Below the pieces are notes generated by a model. It did no database searches. It had not been told where the DNA came from and saw nothing but the letters and a program-made list of their open reading frames with translations. Source: Caenorhabditis elegans (lineage: Eukaryota; Nematoda; Chromadorea; Rhabditida; Rhabditidae). From it: a DNA stretch of 64,000 nucleotides. This document shows, one piece after another, positions 16,801 to 31,338 of the stretch. The stretch covers positions 14,818,001 to 14,882,000 of the forward strand of contig NC_003284.9 of the NCBI RefSeq assembly GCF_000002985.6, given 5' to 3'. The position numbers and the translations under genes were made by a program. The stretch's first letter is position 1. Each line of letters begins with the position of its first letter.

Positions 16801-19800
16801 CAGTTGTCAGAAAAATTGTCAGTGCAAAATGTTTTATTATTTTGTCAGTGCAAAAAAAAACTTGTCAGTGCAATTTTTTTCATTAATTTGTCAGTGCAAA
16901 AAAACTTGTCAGTGCAAAATTTTTTATTAATTTGTCAGTGCAAAAAAAATTGTCAGTGCAAAATTTTTGATTAATTATGATATCTGGTCGCTTTGGATCA
17001 TTATAAGTGTATTTAATCAAAATCCCCAACAGTGGTACTCTACCTTACAGTATGTATACTATGTATGTACAGTTGTCAGAAAAATTGTCAGTGCAAAATG
17101 TTTTATTAATTTGTCAGTGCAAAAAAAATGTCAGTGCAAAAAAAATTGTCGCTGCAAAAAAAAATTGTCAGTGCAAATTTTTTTAAATTAATTTTCCAAT
17201 GAACCGCTAGTATTTTCCAGATTTGATGACCGTGAAGTGAATCGAATATTTCTCCCCAAATACACTGACGACGACAGTTACGTTGAATATTTTGAGCTGC
17301 CTTATCCAAAAGCTGGCGTTCAAAACAACACCCTCGTCACGCAATACATTTGGGACAGTGAAAATCACAAAATAGTAGAGACCGCTCCACCAAATGAATT
17401 GTCAGCTGCAAATGGTGACTACTATGTTCTTACCAACAAATGGATCACCATGCCTAGGAATGGAAGCGATTTGGGAGAAGAACGACTGGTGACAGTTTGG
17501 GCAAATCGAGATCAAAATCATGTATACTTTTCACTGTGCAATGAGCAAGATTGCGTTATGGTAGGCTATTGAAAATATAAAGTTTTAAGTTTGCAGCGAG
17601 TTTTCAGGCCTTATCGTTCCAATTTTCAATCGACAATAGGCAATTGTGGGTGTCGCCGAAAGATGTTCGAGGTGTATTTCCAACTGAAACCGGATTTTTG
17701 ACAGTACTCCCACATAAGCATGATGACGGTAATATCTACAACCACGTTGCACATGTTGAGCTCGATGGAACCGGAACTGGAAAAATCACGAAATGGATAG
17801 GAGAAAATTTTGATGTCATACTGGTTCTCGGGTATTCCTCGAAAATTGATGCACTGACGTTCAGTGCGTATGGAGATGGTGTGGGAGAGTTCAGTACATA
17901 TATTGTACGAGAAGCGATGTACAGTAATAAAAAGGTGATTTAGATGGATCAAGGGCGGGCGGCGATGGAAAGTGTTTGCCGAGTTCCAAAATTTTCCGCG
18001 AATTCTTGTTGTTTTTGATGCAGCTTTTTTTTCAGACAACACTTCAAAAAGTCACCGACCAATTTGAAGATTGTAAAACTCTAGGATCTCAGTCAGCTGA
18101 CCCAACTGGACAGCGTATCGTTGTGCAGTGTGAGAAGCCGTTTGATAATACAAGACTATATCTTGTAGATGTTGTAGACACAACCAAAAGTTAGTTTCAT
18201 GTTACATTCAAACTATATCAATGTATTTTAGAAATAATGTTGGAGGGAGGAACTAAGGCAGTCATTCCATTTGACGTACCGAATATGAAGTTCGGAAAGT
18301 TGAAGTTACCATCTGGAATCGGTTTGTTATTCACTGTAGATTTTCTGAAGTTTTAAAAAATAAAGTTTTAGATGGACACTATATGATGTTAACGCCTGCA
18401 AATCTTCTAGATGGAGCAAAAATTCCACTGTTACTTGATATGTTAGTTATAATTTTTAAAGAATACTTTACAATTACGTTACAATCATTTTCAGCTACGG
18501 TGGGCCTGACAGTAAGCAAGTTTTCCAAAAAACTCCCACAGCGCACGCAATTCAAATAGTATCTCAATATGACATTGCGTATGCAAGAATTGACGTTCGT
18601 GGAACTGGAGGACGAGGTTTTCAGTTTTTCTTCCATTTATATGTTTCAAGCGCAAAAATTTTCAGGTTGGGATGTGAAAGAAGCGGTGTATCGAAAGCTA
18701 GGTGATGCTGAGGTTGTTGACACTCTGGATATGATTAGAGCATTTATTAATACTTTCGGGTTTATTGACGAAGATCGGATAGCAGTCATGGGATGGGTAA
18801 GTTATGTGAAAAATAAAAATAAAATGAACGTTTAAAATTTGCAGTCGTACGGTGGCTTTTTGACGTCGAAAATTGCTATCAAAGATCAAGGAGAATTGGT
18901 AAAATGTGCGATATCAATTGCACCAGTCACTGATTTCAAATACTATGGTATGTGTTTTTATGCATGTGCCTGCCTGTCCTTCTGTGGGTTTTGACTGGAA
19001 CTCTGGTGTTTAGATTTCCCAAAATGTAGATTTTCGTTTTGCCCTTACATCATATTAATTGAACAGCAAAAATATTTAAAGCAAAGAGATTCAAAATTTG
19101 GATAAATATCAATTTTGTAAATTTCGAAAGTCTGCTATTTTTGAACTCTACATATTACAAAAACAGTAGTTTGTTTTTAAAGAAATTAAATTTTTCTGGA
19201 CATCGACAATTCTGACAATTTCCGGATTTTTTAACAGATTTTTTTTGCTCAATATTACAATCCTCAAAAAACGAGATATAAAATTCAAAACTCACAAAAA
19301 AAAATTGTTTTATGTGTACTTTGTCACAAAAAAAAAAAAAAGATTAATTGTTTGTTACATAATAGTCCGTGGATGAATACCACTCCGAAAAATCTGAAAT
19401 TTTTTTTGGTTTTCCGGTTACCAAAACTACTAATTTCTTAACACACATCTGGTTTTTGAATAAGTTCCGTGTAGTGTGTCTGTTTCAACAAAAAAATAAC
19501 TCAATTTTATGTCATTTCACTACATTTTCAGAGAAAAAATCAATTGTTTTGATCAAAATTGTATTGTCAAATTTTTGATGTGTGCGGCAAAATTCGGCAA
19601 ATTTGCCGTGCTCGGCAAACGGAAAATTCGGCAAATTTGCCACACACCCTTGATGAATACAAAAAAAGTGTGCAATTCAAACAATAATTATTCGAAATCC
19701 AATACATACAAATCCAACTTTTCGATTTTTTTTTCAGACTCTGCCTACACCGAAAGATACCTTGGACAACCAGCGGAGAATTTGCAGGGATATATCAACA

Positions 19801-20147
19801 CAAATGTCATACCTCACGCTAGGAATGTAACAAATGTCAAATACTTATTAGCACATGGAGAGCGTGATGGTATTTTTCCACATTAGATTTCATGACATAC
19901 TGAAACATTTTCAGACAATGTGCATTATCAAAATAGTGCGAGATGGTCGGAAGCACTTCAGCAAAATGGGATACACTTTACACAGCTTGTTTGTTGGATT
20001 TCTCGATATATTGAAAGTTTAAACATTTTGTTTCAGGTGTACGCAAACGAGGCTCACAGCTTGAGCCACAAGCTGTTCCATTTGTACGGAGAAGTGCAAC
20101 GATTTTTGATGAATGATTGTTTTAAATCCAATCTAGATTTATTATGA
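13854..20147 (+). CDS. dpf-2: Dipeptidyl peptidase IV family serine peptidase, type II membrane protein
   Basis: Seventeen exons join in frame to 829 residues: 13854-13865, 13916-14054, 15282-15499, 15555-15683, 15728-15792, 15841-16113, 17221-17560, 17608-17934, 18036-18189, 18232-18321, 18372-18441, 18495-18616, 18666-18796, 18845-18947, 19738-19869, 19915-19988, 20037-20147. A signal-anchor runs about residues 27-48. The beta-propeller carries NWLYEEE (E256/E257, matching the DPP4 Glu pair that binds the substrate N-terminus). The alpha/beta-hydrolase domain has nucleophile GWSYGG (S691), Asp in HGERDDN (D768) and His in NEAHSLSH (H800). The triad is intact, so it should cleave N-terminal dipeptides, unlike the inactive DPP6/DPP10 branch. 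The first coding exon is only 12 bases (MEND), just after a GGTTTCAG acceptor. Introns 2 and 6 are filled with repeats. The symbol is recalled. Confidence 0.9.
14200..14362. mobile_element. Palindromic repeat in dpf-2 intron 2
   Basis: The left arm CCAGGCCTGCTGTTTTTTCG is mirrored by CGAAAAATCGAAGCAGCCCTGG at the right, with further pairing of CGGTTTTTTTGG and CCAAAAAACCG inside. Confidence 0.65.
14930..15167 (-). mobile_element. tRNA-derived SINE-like element in dpf-2 intron 2
   Basis: On the minus strand it begins GGGGCAGCTAGCTCAGTCGG, with an A box (TAGCTCAGTCGGTAG, 15152-15138) and a B box (GGTCACGAGTTCAAGTCC, 15115-15098) at tRNA spacing. The sequence after the T arm does not pair with the 5' acceptor bases, and the element runs on for about 130 bases. 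It is therefore a tRNA-headed SINE or retroposed tRNA fusion, not a functional tRNA. A truncated relative lies at 58933-58990. Confidence 0.65.
16350..16778. mobile_element. Inverted-repeat element, family 2 copy B
   Basis: Starts AAAAGTGGAGTAGCGCCAGT and ends with the degenerate mirror CAGTGGTACTCTACCTTA. The interior matches copy A in reverse orientation. It lies in dpf-2 intron 6. Confidence 0.75.
16706..17110. repeat. Direct duplication, period about 266 bases
   Basis: 16706-16838 and 16972-17109 are nearly identical. Both run from TATGATATCTGGTCG through CCCCAACAGTGGTACTCTAC to TCAGTGCAAAATGTTTTATT. The duplication includes the right end of the family 2 element. Confidence 0.85.
16803..17180. 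repeat. Short array of TTGTCAGTGCAAAA units
   Basis: About ten copies of a 13-15 base unit TTGTCAGTGCAAAA, separated by A/T runs of variable length, split across the two duplicated blocks. It ends 40 bases before the dpf-2 exon 7 acceptor. Confidence 0.85.
19574..19650. mobile_element. CGGCAAATTTGCC palindromic repeat
   Basis: GTGTGCGGCAAAATTCGGCA at the left is mirrored by TTCGGCAAATTTGCCACACAC at the right, with repeated CGGCAAA motifs between. It lies in dpf-2 intron 14 and is typical of a dispersed worm palindrome. Confidence 0.6.
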
Positions 20148-20169
20148 AATGCTGTTCTGCTTCCGCAAA

Positions 20170-20175
20170 AATAAA
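20170..20175 (+). terminator. dpf-2 poly(A) signal
   Basis: AATAAA 23 bases past the dpf-2 stop codon. Confidence 0.6.
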
Positions 20176-22949
20176 TTGTCTGAAAGCTTTTGCAATCTAT
20201 TTTTCAATTGAAAACAAATCAAAACGGATGTTCAAACGGAAATAGATTGAAGATTTACTAGATCTTTCAAATTACTTTTTTTGTTCGTAGTACTTTTAGG
20301 ATATGCAATATTTCAAATATACCGGTGAGCAACAAAATTTTTTTGGTTTCATAGTTCTCGTAATTTTTTAATAATTAAACTTCAGAAACTTATGAAATCA
20401 TCTTTTAAAATTGCATGATTTGAAACTCTCGATTCCAATGTATCCACAACTATCCCTTTGTCATTTCTCGTCATTATTAATGAAATTTGCACGCTCATGC
20501 CCTCGGCAACAAATGAATAATTCCAAGAGTCTCAACGATCAGATTTCTTTCTTGTTTCATGATTTAATAAGAGGAAAAAAATGAGGTCAGAATAAGCTCA
20601 TTTTAACATTTTCTGACTTGATTAACTTTGCGTGGTACATACATAACGTATTATTTAATAAAATATTTGTTATGTTTTCAGACTTTATATACACACTTAT
20701 GTACTTTTTGACTTCAAGTTGCTCCAAATAGAAAAATTAATGAAATGATTTTCAGAACGTGTGAAAAAAATTTCATCGATATATATCGAAAATTCTGGAG
20801 ATTTAGTTTTCAGAAACATTTAATATTTTTAATATTTTTGTTTCAGATTAAATATAAAATTACTAGATTCTTTCCAACTTATACCTTTTTCAGTGCTTTT
20901 TCATAAATTTAATATGTTGAGATTGTACTGAAAATTAATTTTGTAGAAATTCTCGTATAGTTTTTTTTGTACGATTTCCAAATCGCTGCTCTAAAAATGA
21001 ATATAAATCATTCAAAATTTTAAGACCAGTCTTCAGATATGTACTACATCTTTTCTCCTTGAAATCTTAATTTTTAAAAATTATTGAACTATTCATACAA
21101 TTGCATTAAAAATTTTATGTTTGAATTAAAGCGATAATTTCAACAAAAAAACAAAATGTTGTTTTTTGCATTTATACGCTTTGATGGGTACATCTGTATG
21201 CTTAATTTTCCGAAACAATTACAGCCAAAATTAAGCCCCTTACAATGACAGCTCCTTCAACATAGATTTTGAGTGTGGAACTTTGATGTTTCACTCTTAC
21301 CATCAGGGTATCATTTTACAGATCCTTAACGAAGTAAAAACGTTCAAGCCGTTCTAAGTACTCAGAACAAGTTAAGAAGCTAAAGAATTTGATTCGAAAA
21401 GTCAACAACTTTCCATCATTACATTCCAAAGTTTACAATTTTTCAAATCTTTCATTCAAGTACATATTATAGTTAAAATGTAAGGCTACAATTGGCTACA
21501 TATTTGATCTTGTTATACATAATTGTTTTGCACAACTACTCAAATCTGTTAGTCATCAAAAATTTGTTTACCATCAAACTACCCGAGTTAGCATGAGCTG
21601 TCACATGTTTGCCAAGCAATTTTCAAAACTGAAAATGTACTCTGCATGACTCAAAACGCCTTTCGGTCACTTGTACAGACAGTGAGCTGTGTCAATGTGA
21701 GAGTTGCAGCTAAACAAAGCGTGAATGGCCTGTCAAATAGTTTTGCTCACTGTGTTCTGCTCATTTTATACTAGAATTTCGTGGATGTTGTTCAAAGGCT
21801 TCGGTGATTTCAAAACACGAATATTATCCAAATATGTCCTACTTTAGTACGTCTTGTACTAAATATAATTAATCAAAATAGTCTTGCGGTTTTCATTAAT
21901 GTTGCATGATTGCGCAAAAAACTACACAACCTTATACATCTTGTTGGTCTTGAACTCTGAATACGAGTTTGCAAAAAGCCTCACACTCTCTGATAGTTTC
22001 GTGTTTCTAACAATCGTGAACTCACTTAAAGACCCAATTAAATATTACTTTTATTTGAAATAAGAAAATCATGATATCTTTTTTTGAACTATCATTTATT
22101 TTGATCAAATATTTTCTCCAAAAACCGTGAAACCCAATGATTACATTTACAACCCCCTGAAACCACTGATAAGTGCAAATTTGTTTCGGTAAGTTATATA
22201 TATATATACCCTAGATGTGTTGGATTGAGAAATATTCCTCATCAAATTGATTATTCATCGCCGGCATCTGGAAATAAATTTTCTTGAATAATATCTACAG
22301 TAATTATACAAATCTAGTCTAGATACTGTGATAGTAGGGCGCGCAAATTACAAAGATGTCAGAAAATGTAATTTCTAACAACTATAGCTTACTAGCATGC
22401 TATCAAACGTAGAGTTCCACTTAAAGGATATTGCTCTGAATTACTACAAATTTCCGCAATATGACATTGAAAAAGTGAACACCTCAAACAAAAATCGGTT
22501 TGAAATTCTGACAAAAACCAACAATTAGGCTGATCAGGATTATGTGTTCTTTAAAAATCAAATTAATCAAGACATTTGTAAAAAATAATAACACTTGGAC
22601 CCGACGAGCACTGTTTCGTATGCAAGTATTGATTATTAAGTGTGAAGGTGAAGAGAGCACACGAGCATATCTTCTTGATCTCACACCTGTCATTGATTCT
22701 CAATTTAACGATCGATGGCAACAAATCGCTGAAATAAAACGCGACCCTCCACATTACTATTGCTTTTTTCCTCTTGTCGGTTTCGATTTCATCTTTTTTT
22801 TCAATACCCATTCATAAAACCTTTTGTATGCAGTTGCCTATTAAACTCTAGATATTGAAACATTCGAATTTGGGAAATTGCTAAATTTAAATCAACATTA
22901 AATTTGAGTCAATACATTTTAAAGAAAAAATATCGTAGAAAAAACCACC

Positions 22950-23400
22950 TTGCTCGTATTGTTTCACGTTCCATTCATACGTTAACAAATTGCATTCATC
23001 AAGAGAGGGGGTCCTGCGGCTCTTCTCGTCAAATGTTTCGCTTATTGCGTGTGCAACAGCCCAACGGAATTCCATTGGCTCAGCACCCCCCGCTGACTGC
23101 AGGTCCGAAGAGCAATTCCTCAAGTGAAAAAAGATTGAGAAAAAGGGGCCGAGAGAGGAGAGGATGAGACAGAGAGACGAGCTAGAGAGAAATGACGACG
23201 CATTAAAAAGATGGAGACTCATTTTTGTCTGTTTGTCTGTGACTCTGCACATGGTTGATATCGAGTGTGTTGAAGGAGATGAGCGTCGTTTTGTGTGCGA
23301 GAAGAGACAGAGAAAAGGGACAAAAAAATGGCGGGAAAAAGAGAGGAAAAGAGCGGAGCGTGAGTGCGTGTATATTCTCGTGTATGTGTGTGTATGTGCC
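22950..23400 (+). promoter_or_regulatory. Candidate distal promoter of egrh-1
   Basis: GC-richer than its surroundings and strongly purine-rich on the plus strand (GAGAGGAGAGG, GAGACAGAGAG), a composition seen at other presumed promoters in this window. No conserved element identified; the target gene is inferred from position. Confidence 0.3.
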
Positions 23401-24950
23401 TTTCAAATAAAATACTTTTTTTTTTGCTTTTTATCCCTTGGCTTTTTGATTTTCCCCCGATATCCGCTAATTCGCAATTTTTTTTTCTTAGTCTTCAAAG
23501 CTTTCATATTTCAATTCCACTTTTTTTTTTAAACTCATCTCATTTTTTTTTCATTTCGAAAATTTCATAACCACTGAAACCACCCGAAACATTTTTGAAA
23601 CTAGCAATTATAAAAAAGGACTATGATTAAAGTCATGAGGAACCTTTTGAATTGTTTTTATTCTTCTGGAATTTTGGACTGTTCTAGAATGTTTAATTTA
23701 TATGAATATATATTTTGAAATCAAAAGTTCATCATTTGAAATCGAGAAATTAGAAACCCAAAAACACATGACTCAATGACTAAATTTTCTATATTCAAAA
23801 TTCACTTGACCAGTTGAAGTGGACGGCAAAAACGGCACTATGCATTTTGCAATTAGATTTCTGGTGTCTTCGCTTTTTTGTTTCAGGAATAAGACAACAA
23901 AAACTGATTCTATTAATAATTAAAATCTTGAAATTTCGAAATTATATTCAAACGTGCTCGAAGTTAGTAATAAAAATTTAAAAAATTTTTTCATACAAAT
24001 TTTTCACTACAATTTTTCGTTGAGTTTTTCACTTGTAAATTTATTCATTAGTGTTACATATTTTTTTTGTCAAAAATGTCATCTAAACAATCTGAACCTT
24101 TTAAATCATTTTTCAAATAACTGTTAATTAAGACACAATTGCACTTGCAGCTTATATCTTGGTTTTTTTTACAACTCAGTTTCTAAATTATTAATGTTCA
24201 GTTGAATATTTTTCTCAATTCACAAAAATTTTTGGGACAGTTAAGGAGCAAATTTTTAAATCTGTAGAGAAATTACGGTATTTAGCTTTTTGAAAAAGTC
24301 AAAAAAATTGGTCACAGTCCAGTTCTCGTACCAGAGCGGGGGGCACCACCTGACTCTGCTGCGGGCTGTGTTCAAGTTTTCAAAAAATCACTTTCTTAAA
24401 CTATGCTCTTATTTTTGTAAGTTTGTATCGTCAACAGATTATTATCTTCAACAACAAGAAATAATGTTTCTGACATATCCACGTGCTTCACATTTTTTGC
24501 ACATTTCCGTTGCTCTAACGTCATTGCTTTTGAATTAACATTCCAACGTGATTACTGGCAAAATATTCGTCACTTTTGTACAACTTTCTATTCTGAAACG
24601 TAACGAAGCCCTTGGAAATTATGCCGTAAAATGTTTTTGATTTTGAACGTAATACTTTGTGTTTTGTGAGATATATATATTTTGACAAAATAATAGTTTT
24701 CGTACGATTTTTACACGGATTTTCAAGGATTTGATTTTTAATATCAACGGATTTAGTTTCAAACCTCAGATTTTAGGATATTAGAATCACAATTGACGTC
24801 AGTGGTCCAAATGTGAATACGGGAGAAAGAGATAGAGAGATTTGAAATCTCCCAATCTAAATGTAAACCTACTGAAGCGAATCAAAACGAAATGAGGATT
24901 TCATATAATAATCTGATCTACTGTGGACGGCCGGCTCAAAGGCCCACGCA

Positions 24951-24980
24951 ACACACACACACACACACACATACACACAC
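24951..24980. repeat. (AC)n microsatellite
   Basis: ACACAC dinucleotide run of about 30 bases with one T interruption. Confidence 0.9.
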
Positions 24981-26112
24981 ATTTTGTTATACACCGTTGA
25001 ATCTACAAGCTTATTCCATTCCCGCCTACCAGCAGCTCTTTTTGACCAAAAGAGCCAATGCCATTGCGGTTGTCATCCAAATTTGACACCAAAACCGCAA
25101 CCATAAGGGCGTGGGCGGTTGTCTCTGTGTGTTTGTTTGTGCATACCATTGAGAGGAGTTTACTTCCCGCGGAAATCAGTTTTTTTTCTTTCTTTTCCTC
25201 CATTCTGCCGTGTCTGTCGATGTTTGTTTTCTGACATCAGTGACCTAATTGGAAATCAATATCACTACTGACTCGACATTTTTGATACCTATCCCCGTTT
25301 CCCCCCTCCACAGTTTGCTTCTCATCACTCATTATGTTTTCTTGTTGTTTCCGAGATAGAGCTCAAATTCTCCTCATTTTTTCCCGCTCTAGACGTTTTT
25401 GCTATTAACAAACGTCAAACGCAGTGCACTTTCGAACCGCTCACACCCATCATTTCCGCCATTTCGTGCCCTTGTCTGGAGCACTCTCTCATAACACTTT
25501 AGCATGTTCTCGGTTTAAATGTTATAGGCTGCTGGTTTCAAAACTAGAAACTTGGCAAGTTTTTGCAGTATTTTTGACGCTTGAATCAATAAAAAAAATT
25601 GACACCAGTGTTTGTGTATGTTTTCCTCATACATAAATCATTGGAATTTTTTCGCCAGGAAATGCTAATCTTAGATGAACAGATGCATTTTTGGCTTCTG
25701 ACCACTAAATGTTGTCAGAGAATTTCCGAATTTTCTTGAACTGGTTATTGAAATTCAAATTTGCATAATAATAATAGTGATGAATAACAACACGTGTTTC
25801 TGGAATTTCAAGAAAAGATTCAAAATTATAGTCTTTTGGTCTGAAAGCTGATGACTTATTGATTGAGAAACTTAAGAGTACTTGTCACATAAATTTTTTA
25901 TTTTCAATTCATCATTCAAAAGTTTTTGGTCTTAAAATTAAATTTGAGTTATTCATGTATTTTAAGCTTTATTTTAAGCTTTTTGAAAATTTTTTGGTAC
26001 TTGTGTATTGTGTCCCCAAATTCAAAAAGTATTCAAAATTTAAAAATCTCATTAATTGCTTTAATAAAATTAAACATGATATCTATAATATTTTGATCGT
26101 TTTGTTGAGAAA

Positions 26113-26286
26113 CACGTGGTGCCAAGCTCCCATTACGGTTTGATCTACTAAAAATGCGGGATTTTTTTGCCCACAAAACGTTACGTCAGTACGTTTTTAA
26201 TCATGTAAAATCAGTTGAGAACGCTGCGTCTTTTCTCCCGCATTTTTTTTAGATCAAGCTTGAATGAGATACTCTGACACCACGTG
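26113..26286. mobile_element. Palindromic MITE-like repeat, family 1 copy B
   Basis: Begins CACGTGGTGCCAAGCTCCCA and ends GACACCACGTG. The interior shares ATGCGGGATTTTTT, GACGTCAG-like and AATCAGTTGAGAA blocks with the copy at 7450-7636. Confidence 0.8.
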
Positions 26287-26843
26287 TAGAAATAGTATTT
26301 GCCAGAACCTTATATTTCAAAAATTCAAAAATAATACCCACTTTCATATAAAAAACTTTTCAAACTGTGGGGATAACATACAGAGATACTTCGTTTTTAT
26401 ATGAAATTTTGTGGATTTTCAGTATATTACCAGTTCTTTATCATGGAGGTAAATGTGAGCCATATGTCATTTATTCTTGATCCATCCATCTTTAAAAGCT
26501 TCACCTGTTGCAAAGTGTAACTTATCAAATTGAATATTCACATCATGCTCATTCCCGAAACGTACATTTTTATATTTTCCAGTGTTTTTCCACCCCTCTT
26601 TCCGCCCTCATTTCTCGTCGTTCTCTCTGACTCACGTCATTCTTCCTTATCAATTCTATCACTAAATATGCCAAAAAGCAAAACTCTTTTCATCTTTTCT
26701 ACATCTCACCATCTAGCAGTGACTCAGGTAACACCTACTTTTCCGGTATATAAATGTTGAAAGAGTTTAACTTTTGGAGCATGTCACAATCACCACACCC
26801 AGTATGTTCACACACCCACGCACCCGAAAACGACTCTTTTGTT

Positions 26844-26868
26844 GGGGGGGGGGGGGGGGGGGGGGGGG
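26844..26868. repeat. Poly-G tract, 25 bases
   Basis: Twenty-five uninterrupted G, the longest homopolymer in the window, about 1.1 kb upstream of the egrh-1 start. Confidence 0.95.
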
Positions 26869-27366
26869 CTTCCGCGTGTTGGACACTAGTGTTTCTTTGT
26901 TTCATTTTTTACTTTTTACTACTATTTTGGCGTTTTCTTTCTTTTTTTCCATTTCCTCCTGCCCACGAAACGTTATCAATAATCTCGTGATTGTTTTGAG
27001 AACGCGATAATTCTGAAAACTGCATATCTCTAGAGGCTCAACTGATACTGATATAAATACCGACTATAAATCTAGATTGAGTATATATTATTTTTTTGGT
27101 TCTAGATTCTTCCAATCATTGTTTTCCTCCTCATTTGTATGTTATGGCAATTCCCGCCTCTCGATTCCTCCAAGCGATTTTTGTATTGCCTCTCCGTCTC
27201 CATGTCATACAAAACCGTCGTGGAACGAGATGGACAACGAGAATGTGATTCCCCTTTTTTTGGTTGTAGGTGCGTGGGTGAAAGGACGGGCCGCAGGGGC
27301 TACTGCATTTGTAATTCACAAAATTTCGATTCCACACTCTCTTCCTCGTCTTTCTTTTTTCCTTCT

Positions 27367-27381
27367 CCCCCCCCCCCCCCC
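27367..27381. repeat. Poly-C tract, 15 bases
   Basis: Fifteen uninterrupted C, about 560 bases upstream of the egrh-1 start. Confidence 0.95.
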
Positions 27382-27943
27382 TTCTTGCATTTTTTCCTTA
27401 GTTTGGTTTTCGTTTCACCGGGTTTCACAGACTTATTCATTGCTCGAAAACTAGAAGAATTTCATAATTATAGAGTACACTTTTGGGTTTTGCAAGTTTG
27501 AGCGAATTTCAAGTTTCGCAAAAAAGCTGATCTATCTAGAGCTTACACCTGATAGTTCAAAAATTTTCTTTTTTGTTCTAATAATTTTCAATTAAAAATT
27601 GAATAATAACTAACAACATGTGCCACTTGGGGGAAGCAACGATCTCCTTTCGAACATTAAAAAAAATCTTGCCATAACTTGCCCATAACCTAAAAATTTA
27701 TTTGCAATGAAAGAAAATGTTTCCGCCTTTCTGGTTTTAGGTTAGACTTCCTTCCGGCTTTTCCAATTTCCCAATTTTTTTGCGTCGCCAAATATGACAA
27801 CCTTCTCCTTTTCCAAGAGCTCCGCCCATTAATCAAAAGGACTAGATATTTCTGAATTTTGAACCAACACTTCTCACGCGTTTATTTATTTTCCCTTTTA
27901 CCGAAATACTTCTATTAATTTTTTCTGTTGTTGCAGAATCAGG

Positions 27944-30534
<2,591 letters not shown>

Positions 30535-31338
30535 TCTGATGCTGCCAATCGATACAGTTCTCTGTTTTTTCCCCTCTTGACATTTCTAAATCGTGTAACT
30601 CTCCTTGTATTCTTCCTCCGACACACCGGTAATGACATTTGCGAACCGAAAGACAATTTTTAAAGTTTTATTTTTCAACGATCTGAGAACCATTGTTTTG
30701 TTCAATTTACATATATTTAGCGTTTGAATAGAATTCTACATTACTCCATCCCATCGCTAGTCCTGGAATCTGAAATGGAATCTAACAAGAAACCTAGATC
30801 TCATTATCGATAGATTTATTTTTTTGTGTTTTTTTTTCAATATTTTCCGCGTTCAGCTCCACAACCTCGCTCAAATATCATAAAAACCTCTGGCATTTTT
30901 TTCATTTTTTTCTCGAAAAATTCTTTGTCTTTTTTATTTCTTGTATTTGTCGTATTAAAAATTAAATTACCTTGATTCCTGCTCCTCTTTATTCTGGTAT
31001 GACTTTTGCACTCTCCCTAACAGAAAAAACACAATGTTTTAAACTCTTTTGTTAAGTTTTGATTTCGTTTTTTACTTGTTTGCCTTTCGATTTCCTTCCC
31101 CATGAAAAACCTCAATTTCTTTTGACTGAAAAGTTTCAAACTCTTAAACCAAGCCGTATACTATATGTTTGTGATTTAAAGAAAAAGTGTACCTTGCATA
31201 AACTTTTAGGAATTTGTAGTTTCTTGATGCAATTAAAAATTTTGAAAATAATCCGTGCTCTGATAAGGAAACTTGAAAGCTGGTGAAGAAAAATGATAGT
31301 GGGTATTGATTTTTTGATTGCTGCTCTCGTTTTTCATC
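30535..31338. other. Intergenic between egrh-1 and the DEG/ENaC gene
   Basis: Holds the egrh-1 3' UTR and the upstream region of the next gene. T-rich; I see no other feature. Confidence 0.5.

Larger units (their letters stand above)
20148..27943. other. Long gene-free stretch upstream of egrh-1
   Basis: No credible coding gene in 7.8 kb. It holds the dpf-2 3' end, AT-rich DNA, a GC-richer purine-rich patch at 22950-23400, a (CA)n microsatellite at 24951-24980, a family 1 palindrome at 26113-26286, a 25-base G run and a 15-base C run. The patches at 22950-23400, 25080-25500 and 26550-27420 have promoter-like composition and may hold distal egrh-1 promoters or noncoding first exons. Confidence 0.55.

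Noticed and set aside
16803-17180. CRISPR-like array of regularly repeated motif
   Set aside because: Repeat of 13-15 bases with A/T spacers of variable, non-unique content in a eukaryotic intron; it is a simple tandem-derived array.
22887-23252. Minus-strand open frame of 121 codons
   Set aside because: Ser/Leu-rich translation of a purine-rich promoter-like tract, with no supporting signals.
24325-24365. Short GC-rich block (CCAGAGCGGGGGGCACCACC)
   Set aside because: Stands out from AT-rich flanks, but is too short and lacks pairing or motifs to support a call.
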